Source: SHLQ01 sp033344795
GTDB taxonomy: Bacteria; Actinomycetota; Acidimicrobiia; Acidimicrobiales; SHLQ01
Assembly: GCA_033344795.1 (NCBI GenBank)
Contig: JAWPMS010000001.1
Coordinates: forward strand, 1,178,001 to 1,242,000
Reading direction: 5' to 3'
DNA length: 64,000 nucleotides
Below are positions 17,859-25,657 of the stretch, piece by piece; positions within the stretch are counted from its first letter, which is position 1; every line of letters starts with the position of its first letter. Both the position numbers and the translations under genes were made by a program. Under the pieces are notes generated by a model. That model made no database searches. It saw only the letters and a list, made by a program, of their open reading frames with translations, and was not told the origin of the DNA.

Positions 17859-19346
17859 ATGCACAGTTCGGACGCCCTTCGACTCGACGAAGACCGCTGC
17901 TACGACGCGCTCGTCAGCCGCGATCGGCGATTCGATGGGCAATTCATTGCGGCGATCACCTCAACCGGAATCTACTGCCGACCAAGCTGCCCGGCTCCTG
18001 TGCGCCCGAAACGCAAGAACGTGCGGGTGTACGCGACGGCCGCGGCCGCGCAACAGGGTGGATTCCGGTCGTGTAAACGTTGCAGGCCCGACGCGGCGCC
18101 AGGATCACCGGAGTGGGATCGCCGCGGCGACCTCGTTGGTCGAGCGATGCGGCTCATCGAACGCGGTGAAATCGATCGCATCGGCGTGAAGGGTTTGGCT
18201 GCTCGCCTTCATGTGAGCGAACGGCATCTCAACCGCATGTTGAACGAAGCCGTCGGCGCCGGTCCCATTGCGCTTGCCAGAGCGCAACGCGCCAACCTCG
18301 CTCGAGTACTTCTCGAGACCACCCAAGTACCCGTCACCGACACGGCGTTCGCCGCCGGCTTCGCCAGCATCCGACAGTTCAACGACACGATTCGAGCCGT
18401 CTACGATCGCACCCCGAGCGAACTTCGACAGAACGCCAGCAACCAAACCGCCGACAGCGCTGAAACGTCGAGTCCATTGGAGATCCGGCTGTGGTTGCCC
18501 GCGCGTGCGCCCGTCGATCATGACTGGATGTTCGGATTTCTGTCTGGCCACGCGACACCAGGGATCGCCACCGGAGACCGATCCTCGTTCTCTCGATCGC
18601 TCTCGTTGCCCGGCGGTCCTGCTCGAGTACACGCACGCCATGACCCACAAAACGCGGCAGGTCTATGGGCAACGTTCTAACTGCAGGGCCTCAGCGATCT
18701 TGCCGACGCAATCTCTCGGACGCGTCGAATGTTCGACCTCGATGCGGACCCCGAACACATCGATGAGACCTTGGGGTCAGACCCCGTGATTGGACCATTG
18801 CGCCGGCAGCGACCAGGCGTACGGGTCCCGGGTGCGGTCGACGGATACGAAGCCGCCCTTGGCGCGATCATCGGTCAACAGATTTCCGTAGCGGGAGCGA
18901 ACACGATGATGGGTCGACTGGTCGACGCCGCACCTACCCCGATCGACTCGCTTCACCGTACGTTTCCCGACGCGACGACGGTCGCGAACATGGATCTGAG
19001 TTCGATCGGCCTCACCACCCGTCGCCAGGCAACCATCAGGGCCTTGACGGACAGCGTGCTCGACGGCGCGATCGATCTCGACCCGGGCGCCGATCGAGAA
19101 TCGACTCGAGCTTCATTGCTGGAGCTTCCAGGAATCGGTCCGTGGACCGCCGATGTGATCGCGATGAGAGCACTCGGAGATCCCGACGTCTTGCTCGCCT
19201 CGGATCTCGTCATCGGAAGACGGCTCGCCGAAACCAACAGTGGCGACTTGGCCCATCTCTCCCCGTGGCGTTCGTATGTCACCTGCACCTTGTGGGCCAC
19301 GCGAGATGACCAGACCACACTCCCCAAGAAGGAATCACGCTCATGA
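17859..19346 (+). pseudogene. Ada-AlkA fusion (DNA alkylation repair) with internal in-frame TAA
   Basis: Read through one stop, this is a 495-codon protein of the Ada/AlkA type. Order: Ada zinc domain (Cys40, Cys44, Cys72, Cys75), AraC-type HTH (about 85-185), AlkA N-terminal domain (about 205-290), and HhH-GPD glycosylase (about 295-470; LELPGIGPWTADVIAM, then LLASDL with the catalytic Asp). A TAA at 18678-18680 stops the frame after GLWATF; the same frame then continues with LQGLSDLADAISRTRR, which fits the AlkA domain without a gap. The halves are residues 1-273 and a second reading frame from ATG 18729 (205 residues). It is either a nonsense-mutated gene, a split gene or a sequence error. 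ogt follows with ATGA overlap. Confidence 0.8.
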
Positions 19347-19834
19347 AGACACTCACTCGTTCGACCGTCGATTCTCCCGTTGGGCTGCTCCGCCTGATCG
19401 GGTCCGACTCTGGGCTCCGAGCCATCCTCTGGCCCGAAGAACGCGAGGGTCGGGTGACCTTCGATGAAACGATCATCGATGGAGAACACCCAGTTCTCAC
19501 CGAGACCGCGACGCAACTCGCGAGTTATCTCGCCGGAGATCGGCACGACTTCGACCTTCCACTCGATCCCGTCGGTACGGACTTCCAACGCGAGGTATGG
19601 GCCGGGCTGCAAGAGATTCCCTACGGCGAGACCCAGACCTACGGCGAGTTGGCAGATTCACTCGAAAAACCAGGCGCCGCGCGTGCTGTCGGAGCGGCAA
19701 CCGGCCGCAATCCGATTTCGATCGTGATTCCTTGTCATCGCTTGGTCGGATCGACCGGAGCACTCACCGGTTTTGCCGGTGGGATCGAATCGAAACGCTG
19801 GCTGCTCAACCACGAATCGAACAGCCTCTTCTGA
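19343..19834 (+). CDS. ogt: Methylated-DNA-protein-cysteine methyltransferase
   Basis: A 163-residue suicide repair protein that moves methyl groups from O6-methylguanine to its own cysteine. The active site is IVIPCHRLVGS with Cys131; the HTH region is FQREVWAGLQEIPYGETQTY and the Arg finger is in GAARAVGAA. The start overlaps the Ada-AlkA stop by four bases, so both repair functions are co-expressed. It converges with zwf with 9 bases between them. Confidence 0.95.
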   Translation: MKTLTRSTVDSPVGLLRLIGSDSGLRAILWPEEREGRVTFDETIIDGEHPVLTETATQLASYLAGDRHDFDLPLDPVGTDFQREVWAGLQEIPYGETQTYGELADSLEKPGAARAVGAATGRNPISIVIPCHRLVGSTGALTGFAGGIESKRWLLNHESNSLF

Positions 19835-19843
19835 CGAACGGCG

Positions 19844-21292
19844 TTATTCGCGCCAGCTGCGCTCGAACGGCAGACGCCACGCTTGCGGAGCGATGAGTTG
19901 GTGGATTTGGTTGGGTCCCCACGTCCCGCGGGCGTACGGGCGCACGGGTGGCATGTCGCTGAGAAGTGGTTCGGACACTTCCCACAGCCGTTCGACTCCT
20001 TCCGCAGAGGTGAACAGCGTGCGGTCGCCACGAACCGCGTCGAGAATGAGCCGCTCGTATGCCTCCAACACTTCATCAAAGCCGCTGGATGTGTCGGCAG
20101 AGAACTGCATCGACAGCTTGTCGAGCCGAAATCCGGGGCCAGGTCGTTTTCCATAGAAGGACAACGACAGTCGCGACTCATCAGCGAGATCGAACGTCAG
20201 ATGGTCTGGCCCGAGCTGGCCGACGCCCGAGCCGGCTGGGAACATCGACTTTGGTGGTTCTTTGAAGGCGATCGAAATGATGCGTTTGCCCTCGGCCATG
20301 TTCTTGCCCGTCCGGAGATAGAACGGCACACCCGCCCAACGCCAGTTGTCGATGTAACAGCGCAGCGCAATGAAGGTTTCAGTTGTCGACTCGGGGTCAA
20401 CACCCTCTTCGTCGCGATATCCGGCGTATTGACCTCGAACGACATCGCGCGGTCGAAGTGGAAGCATCGATCGAAAGACCTTGTTCTTCTCTTCGGTGAT
20501 GGCGCGCGGTTCGAGTGATGTTGGAGCCTCCATCGCGGTGAAGGCCATGACCTGGAACAGGTGCGTCACAACCATGTCTCGATAGGCGCCGGTTGCTTCG
20601 TAGAAGTCGGCGCGCTGCTCGAGGCCGAGCTCTTCGGGCACGTCAATTTGCACGTGGTCGATCATGTTTCGGTGCCAAATCGGCTCGAACAAACCGTTTC
20701 CGAAGCGAAACGCCAAGATGTTCAGGGCCGCTTCCTTCCCCAGGAAATGGTCGATGCGAAAGACCTGCGACTCATCGAAGACCGCGTGCACCGCAGCGTT
20801 GAGGACTCGTGCGCTCGCGAGATCGGTTCCGAAGGGTTTCTCCATCACGACGCGGCTGTTCTCGACCAGGTCCGCTTGCCGCAGCGTGTCGATGACGGCG
20901 AGTGCCGCTCGAGGGGGCACGGAAAGATAGTGCAGCAATCGTTGCGGCGTATCGAGCTCGGACTCGACCTCAGCGATCGCGTTGCGGAGCGACTCCGGTG
21001 TTCCTCCCGGAGCCCAAACGAGTCGTCGGGAGAAGTCTTCCCAGTTCTCGTCGCTGATCGTTCCTTCGAACTTGCCGAGCGATTCGCGGGCGAAGGCGAC
21101 GAACGACTCCTGGGTGTGTTCGTCGAGCGAAGTGCCCACGATCCGGACGTGAGGGAGCAGGCCGTTCGTGAGCAGCCGAAAGAGGCCAGGCAAGAGTTTT
21201 CGACGAGACAGGTCGCCGGTTGCACCGAAGAGTACGACCGTTGTCGGAGGTGCTGGGTCGTGAGAAGCGTGAGACTTCGCCGTGTTCGTCAT
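19844..21292 (-). CDS. zwf: Glucose-6-phosphate 1-dehydrogenase
   Basis: A 482-residue enzyme that oxidises glucose-6-phosphate to 6-phosphogluconolactone with NADP+, feeding the pentose phosphate pathway. The dinucleotide site is VLFGATGDLSRRKLLPGL at about residues 20-37. The active-site peptide is RIDHFLGKEAALNIL. The C-terminal domain includes VPFYLRTGKNMAEG and ends with a YARGTWGPNQ segment typical of the family. Length is normal. No neighbouring pentose phosphate genes (tal, opcA, gnd) are present in the window, which is less common in actinobacteria. Confidence 0.97.
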   Translation of the reverse strand: MTNTAKSHASHDPAPPTTVVLFGATGDLSRRKLLPGLFRLLTNGLLPHVRIVGTSLDEHTQESFVAFARESLGKFEGTISDENWEDFSRRLVWAPGGTPESLRNAIAEVESELDTPQRLLHYLSVPPRAALAVIDTLRQADLVENSRVVMEKPFGTDLASARVLNAAVHAVFDESQVFRIDHFLGKEAALNILAFRFGNGLFEPIWHRNMIDHVQIDVPEELGLEQRADFYEATGAYRDMVVTHLFQVMAFTAMEAPTSLEPRAITEEKNKVFRSMLPLRPRDVVRGQYAGYRDEEGVDPESTTETFIALRCYIDNWRWAGVPFYLRTGKNMAEGKRIISIAFKEPPKSMFPAGSGVGQLGPDHLTFDLADESRLSLSFYGKRPGPGFRLDKLSMQFSADTSSGFDEVLEAYERLILDAVRGDRTLFTSAEGVERLWEVSEPLLSDMPPVRPYARGTWGPNQIHQLIAPQAWRLPFERSWRE

Positions 21293-21349
21293 GCCGCCAA
21301 GCTTTCCACAAGCGCTTCACCGCAGCCCCTTCTCGCCGAGGTCGGTTCG

Positions 21350-22453
21350 TCAGCTTGTTACTTCAGGTCCGACGTAGCGAGCGCTTGGTCGGATGATCTT
21401 GCCGTCGGCTGCTTGTTCGAGAACATGAGCGGACCAGCCGATGACTCGACTCACCGCGAAGCTCGGCGTGAACAGCTCCGGCGGGAGGCCAGCAAGGCCC
21501 AGGGCGACAGCCGCCCAATACTCCACGTTGGTCACGATCGTTTGCTCAGGACGCCATTCAGCGAGGGTGCCCAGAATGACCTGCTCGATCTCGAGGGCTC
21601 GCTTTGCGAGGTCTCCTCCGATGTCTTCGGCCGCCTCACGCAGCACCACCCCTCTCGGGTCCTCCGCCCGATACACCGCATGCCCAAACCCCATGACCTT
21701 GTTGCCAGCATCGAGAGTCTCGTGCACCCACGCCGCGGCGTTTTCGGCCGTGCCGATCTCATCGATCATCATCAGTGCTCGCCCCGGTGCACCTCCGTGC
21801 AGCGGTCCGCTCAGCGCTCCGAGTCCCGCAACGAGTGCGCTCGCCACCGATGCTCCTGTACTTGCAACGACTCGGGTCGTGAACGTCGATGCATTGAATC
21901 CGTGGTCAATCGTCGAGACGAGGTATTTCTCGACAGCGGTGGCGCAGCTCGTTTCAGGAACCGACCCGGTCGACATCCGCAGATAATCGGCGGCGTGCGA
22001 CAGCGTCGCGTCCGGTTCGATCGGCTCGCAACCCAGCCGACGTCGATGGTGACGTGCAACGATGGTGGGAACGATCGCGACCAATCGGAGCGCATCTTCG
22101 CGACGTTGGGCCGTATCGATGTCGAGCACCGGCCGATGTCCTTCAACCTCGGCGGTGGCCAACAACGCAGCCCTGATGATCGACAGCGAATCGGCCGAAT
22201 AGGGCGACATCAGGTCGACGAGTTCGGCGACGGCCGTCGGGAGGACCCGTCTCTGACCGAGCTCGATGGCCGGCGATTCGGGCGGAAGGGCACCGTCGAT
22301 GACCAACGTCAGGACGTCATCGAGAGATCGGTTCCGGGCAAGCTCCGCGGCGTCGTACTGTCGATAGTGGTAGAAACCTTCGCTTCCTCTGACAGAGCCG
22401 ATCGTCGTGTCGGCGACGACGACACCTTTGAGTCCTGCGGGGGCGATATTCAT
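21350..22453 (-). CDS. Citrate synthase (2-methylcitrate synthase-type)
   Basis: A 367-residue citrate synthase family enzyme that condenses oxaloacetate with an acyl-CoA. Catalytic features are GPLHGGAPGRAL (His), MGFGHAVYRAEDPR (His) and the C-terminal RVIGWSAHVLEQ. Length and sequence match the short actinobacterial citrate/2-methylcitrate synthases, so acetyl-CoA or propionyl-CoA could be the substrate. MNIAPAGL was taken as start, with GAGG just upstream. It is divergent from a second citrate synthase that carries an HTH, and both are likely controlled through the palindromes at 22507-22540. Confidence 0.92.
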   Translation of the reverse strand: MNIAPAGLKGVVVADTTIGSVRGSEGFYHYRQYDAAELARNRSLDDVLTLVIDGALPPESPAIELGQRRVLPTAVAELVDLMSPYSADSLSIIRAALLATAEVEGHRPVLDIDTAQRREDALRLVAIVPTIVARHHRRRLGCEPIEPDATLSHAADYLRMSTGSVPETSCATAVEKYLVSTIDHGFNASTFTTRVVASTGASVASALVAGLGALSGPLHGGAPGRALMMIDEIGTAENAAAWVHETLDAGNKVMGFGHAVYRAEDPRGVVLREAAEDIGGDLAKRALEIEQVILGTLAEWRPEQTIVTNVEYWAAVALGLAGLPPELFTPSFAVSRVIGWSAHVLEQAADGKIIRPSARYVGPEVTS

Positions 22454-22506
22454 GTGAACTCCTCGTGCTGGAACCTCCAGAGTCGGGGCCGGGTAGTACA
22501 TTGACA

Positions 22507-22540
22507 ACGTTGATCCAATCAACGTTGATTCAATCAATGT
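22507..22540. promoter_or_regulatory. Two overlapping palindromic operators between citrate synthase genes
   Basis: Palindrome 1 is ACGTTGATCCAATCAACGT (22507-22525, perfect 8-bp arms, CCA centre). Palindrome 2 is ACGTTGATTCAATCAATGT (22522-22540, one mismatch), centred 15 bp away. A consensus -35 box TTGACA (22501-22506) directly precedes them. The 103-base gap between the divergent starts holds nothing else, so these are strong candidates for the joint operator. Confidence 0.75.
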
Positions 22541-22556
22541 AAAGAAGGAACCGCTC

Positions 22557-23795
22557 ATGTCCCGATTGAGCACGGAGGAGACGGCCGCTCGGCTCGGGGT
22601 CAAGCGCGAGACCGTCTATGCGTACGTGAGTCGCGGAATCTTGACCCGACAAAAGGCGGTGGATGGCAAAGCATCCACGTTCGACGAATTCGAGGTCGAC
22701 CGTCTTCGCCGCCAGCGAGTCGGCGATCATCCAGGTCGCCTCGAGGCGGCGGTGACCACCTCCATCACGGAGGTGAGCGATGGTGTTGTCCGATATCGCG
22801 GAACCGCCGTCGACGAGCTGATCGAGGCGGGCATCTCCTATGAGGAAGCCGCCGCGTTGTTGTGGGAGGTTCCGTCGTCTTCGGAGCCATGGACCGCTCC
22901 ATCGAACATCATCGAGGCTGTCGAGCTCGCGATGAGGCAGCTCCCCTCGTCGGCCACGTTGATCGATCGTCTCCTCGCAGCAACCGTGATGGCCGGCGCG
23001 CACGATCCATTCCGTGACGACCGCACACGCGCAGGCGCGTCCAGCTCAATGCGTCATCTCGTTGCCGCCACGATCGAGGCGCTGCCCATGCAAAAGGCCG
23101 TCACGTTCAAGAGCTCAGCGACGATCGCTCAACGCCTTTGGCCCCGGCTCACCACAGCTCCACGAACCAACGCGTGGATTCTCGATCGAGCCCTCGTATT
23201 ACTCGCAGACCATGGCATGGCATCATCGACCCTTGCGGCGCGTATCGCCGCGAGCACCCGTGCCGGCCCCCACGCATCGGTCATTGCTGGCCTCGGTGCG
23301 CTGAACGGGCCACTTCATGGCGCCGCGAGCGGTTCGGTACACGCCCTTCTACAGCGCGCCGAAGCCGCAGGTCCCGACGTCGCCATTGCAGAAGCGCTCC
23401 GAAACAACGGCCGATTGCCCGGCATCGGGCACTTCATCCACCGTACGTCTGATCCACGATTCACGATCATGATGTCTTCACTTGCCGAATCGACCCTTAG
23501 TCGACGTCGTGTGGCAATCGTGAACGAGGTTGTCGACAGGACCTCGGACCGGATCCGCGCACCGCACAATATCGACTTCTCTCTCGGCAGTCTGACCTAC
23601 GCCGCTGGAATGGAGCCAGACGCTGGAGAACTGATCTTCGCTCTCTCGAGAGTTGTGGGCTGGGTTGCGCACACGCTCGAAGAATATGAAGAAGCGCCAC
23701 TTCGATTTCGGCCGGTCGGCCGCTACGACGCCAACCGGCCGAGACCTGCACCCGTTTCGACCGAGGACCTCGCAAGACAAGGCCGAGCTTGGTGA
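22557..23795 (+). CDS. Citrate synthase family protein with N-terminal HTH
   Basis: A 412-residue protein. Residues 1-55 form a MerR/excisionase-like HTH (LSTEETAARLGVKRETVYAY, VSRGILTRQKA). The rest is a citrate synthase fold with GPLHGAASGSVHALL and a RVVGWVAHTLEEYEE C-terminal motif. The second catalytic His region reads PGIGHFIHRTSDPR. The protein may be an enzyme tethered to DNA, or a former enzyme acting as a metabolite-sensing regulator. AAGGAA precedes the ATG by about 9 bases. The gene is followed by a GTGA-overlapping hypothetical gene. Confidence 0.9.
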   Translation: MSRLSTEETAARLGVKRETVYAYVSRGILTRQKAVDGKASTFDEFEVDRLRRQRVGDHPGRLEAAVTTSITEVSDGVVRYRGTAVDELIEAGISYEEAAALLWEVPSSSEPWTAPSNIIEAVELAMRQLPSSATLIDRLLAATVMAGAHDPFRDDRTRAGASSSMRHLVAATIEALPMQKAVTFKSSATIAQRLWPRLTTAPRTNAWILDRALVLLADHGMASSTLAARIAASTRAGPHASVIAGLGALNGPLHGAASGSVHALLQRAEAAGPDVAIAEALRNNGRLPGIGHFIHRTSDPRFTIMMSSLAESTLSRRRVAIVNEVVDRTSDRIRAPHNIDFSLGSLTYAAGMEPDAGELIFALSRVVGWVAHTLEEYEEAPLRFRPVGRYDANRPRPAPVSTEDLARQGRAW

Positions 23796-24271
23796 CGGCG
23801 TTCGTTCTTCCGCGTGGCGCGACCGGTTTCAACATCGACGACCCACCCCGCGAGCGAAATGATCGTCGAGGAAATTTCGTCGCGTGGGCCCGCACCGTTG
23901 CCACTTCACTCGACAGCACAACAACGATCGTCGAGTCCGTCGGCAACTTCGATGTCGTCGAACTCGAAACGCTCGGGTTCTGGTTGCTCCAGAACCGCTT
24001 TTTGCCGTTGGTTGGCGTCATCGCTCAGCCACCCACCGCAGGATTCGCCTATGCGGTTGATGCCGAGTTCGTCGATTTGCCGCCACTGCCTGGTCATCTC
24101 GGTGGATGGGGTCCTCGGCTCCTGGCCGCCGAGATCGTCAACCGTGCGCTGTCGCCCAACGATTGGAAGGAGTTCAGCGACCCAGCGCTGGCCCATGCCG
24201 ACCGTTTCAAGCCAACGCAGATCGGCCACGTGTTGTTCAACTACTGGGATCAGTCTACGAAAAGGTGCTGA
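23792..24271 (+). CDS. Hypothetical protein coupled to the HTH-citrate synthase
   Basis: A 159-residue protein of no family I recognise. It has no signal peptide or clear membrane helix. Visible features are a moderately hydrophobic stretch (FWLLQNRFLPLVGVIAQPP) and a WGPRLLAAEIVNRAL helix. The GTG at 23792 overlaps the stop of the citrate synthase-like gene (GTGA), so translation is coupled and the two probably work together. Function is unknown. Confidence 0.75.
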   Translation: MTAFVLPRGATGFNIDDPPRERNDRRGNFVAWARTVATSLDSTTTIVESVGNFDVVELETLGFWLLQNRFLPLVGVIAQPPTAGFAYAVDAEFVDLPPLPGHLGGWGPRLLAAEIVNRALSPNDWKEFSDPALAHADRFKPTQIGHVLFNYWDQSTKRC

Positions 24272-24305
24272 TCCAAGGCTGGAGAACGTCTCTACACTTG
24301 CGCGG

Positions 24306-24995
24306 GTGAAGACCGAGCTCCCTGACGCCCCAGGAACTGCCGAACTTCGCGCCCACGGTCACGACAAGCCGCGGTTTCGCGGTTTCATCCACCTGCTCGC
24401 GTTCTCCAGCGCTCTCACCCTGGCTCCGATTCTCATCGTCGTCACGCCTGGAGTCGCCGACCGTTTCATCATGGCGATCTACGGAATCGCCATCGCCGGC
24501 CTGTTCGGCGTGAGCGCTCTCTATCACCGCAACGACTGGAGCGATCGAGCAATCGCGATCGTTCGGCGAATCGATCACTCGATGATTTTCGTCGCGACCG
24601 CTGCCACGCACACGCCGATCGCCCTGATTGCGCTCCCGTCGCGCCCTGGCTGGACGCTCTTCTTCATTGTTTGGACCGGCGCGATCGCGGGCATCGTCGG
24701 CCGAGTGTTCTTTCCGAACGCTCCCTACGCGGTGGTCGCCGTGCCATACGTTCTCGTCGGCTGGTCATCGTTGTTCGTCATCAACCACGTGTGGTCATCG
24801 CTCGGTGTCGCCGGCTTCACGTTGCTGGTCGTCGGTGGCGTCCTCTACACCGCGGGCGCTGTGATCTACGCACTGCATCGACCGAACCCGTGGCCGCGAA
24901 GTTTTGGCTATCACGAGATCTTTCACGCGCTGACGGTCGCAGGAGCGGCCTGTCACTACGTCGTGATCGCAATATTCGTCCGCAACCTCATTTAG
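24306..24995 (+). CDS. Hemolysin III / PAQR family membrane protein
   Basis: A 229-residue protein with about seven helices. The PAQR family markers are present: GVSALYHR near residue 72, RRIDHSMIFVATAATHTPI around 90-108, and GYHEIFHALTVAGAACHY at about 200-217, giving the conserved His and Asp residues of the metal site. Family members act in membrane lipid homeostasis; the cytolytic name is historic. GTG start at 24306. It follows the preceding gene after 34 bases on the same strand. Confidence 0.88.
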   Translation: MKTELPDAPGTAELRAHGHDKPRFRGFIHLLAFSSALTLAPILIVVTPGVADRFIMAIYGIAIAGLFGVSALYHRNDWSDRAIAIVRRIDHSMIFVATAATHTPIALIALPSRPGWTLFFIVWTGAIAGIVGRVFFPNAPYAVVAVPYVLVGWSSLFVINHVWSSLGVAGFTLLVVGGVLYTAGAVIYALHRPNPWPRSFGYHEIFHALTVAGAACHYVVIAIFVRNLI

Positions 24996-25019
24996 CGGAC
25001 CCTGATAGTGGAGTAGGCC

Positions 25020-25553
25020 TCAGGCTGCGGCCAACGCCTCGACGCGTTGTGTCAGACCTTCAAGACCCAACGCCGAGATCAAGGTCTCGGTTGTGCCATC
25101 GTCATTGATGAAGACGAACGCAGGCTGACTCGTCACGCCAAACGTGGCCCAGATCTCGCTGTCCTCATCGGCAACATGATCGAATGCGCCAACACCTCGT
25201 TCGGACACGAACTCTTCCATGTCTCGAAGATCATCACGACCGGCAACACCAATGATGTTGACCTGATCTCCAAATTTCTGCTGCACTTCTGCGACCGCAG
25301 GAGCTTCCCGGACACAGGTTGGTCACCAGGGCGCCCAGAACCACAACACCGTGTCCTGTCCAGCGAGTGCGCCGAGGTCGAGCTGCCCACCTGCGACCGT
25401 CGGAAACGTTCCCTCGATCGCCGGACCAGCAGGTGCTGATTCAGCGGCTTCGGTTGCCGGTGCAGCGGACTCCGTCGTCGACGCTTCGCTTCCACACGCT
25501 GCGAGCGTGAGGATGAGGGCCGCGGTGGCTGCAGCGGAACGAAAACGTGTCAT
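25020..25553 (-). CDS. Thioredoxin-like lipoprotein with TGA (probable Sec) in the active site
   Basis: One 178-codon reading frame when the TGA at 25323-25325 is read as selenocysteine. Residues 1-20 are a lipoprotein signal (ALILTLAAC, lipid-modified Cys20), followed by an Ala/Thr/Glu linker. The redoxin domain runs from about residue 45 to the end: LWFWAPW, Sec77, PTC80, REAPAVAE, then VTSQPAFVFINDDGTTE with a cis-Pro. It resembles extracytoplasmic MPT53/DsbE-type disulfide oxidoreductases, in which this position is the nucleophilic Cys of CxxC. A SECIS-like hairpin lies 26 bases after the TGA. Conventional gene callers would split it into two fragments (25323-25553 and 25020-25286). Confidence 0.85.
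25285..25304 (-). promoter_or_regulatory. Bacterial SECIS-like hairpin
   Basis: In the mRNA the four-base stem CUGC/GCAG closes the tetraloop GGUC; below a C-A mismatch three more pairs (U-A, C-G, G-U) extend it. There are 26 bases between the UGA and the loop. Known bacterial SECIS elements have a small loop with G in its first two positions at about 16-37 bases from the UGA, and E. coli fdhF carries a similar GGUCU loop. The hairpin therefore has the right place and shape to recruit SelB. Confidence 0.65.
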
Positions 25554-25657
25554 ATCAATGAGGGTATCGGTCGTCCAAGACCCCTCTTGATCGCGTTCGC
25601 AAAAGTTCACATCCTCCCATGCCATCAACACGCTGCGTGTTCGCGTAAGTTCGACTT

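Noticed and set aside
18678..18680. TAA in Ada-AlkA as recoded codon
   Set aside because: No known bacterial recoding of TAA to an amino acid applies; treated as a nonsense or sequence error.
20561..22504. 647-residue plus-strand frame across zwf and citrate synthase
   Set aside because: Covers two real genes on the other strand; rich in Arg, Ser and Val, as in antisense frames.
25020..25286. The two halves of the thioredoxin gene as separate genes
   Set aside because: They are in one frame divided by a single TGA at the CxxC Cys, and the second half has no start or ribosome site of its own.
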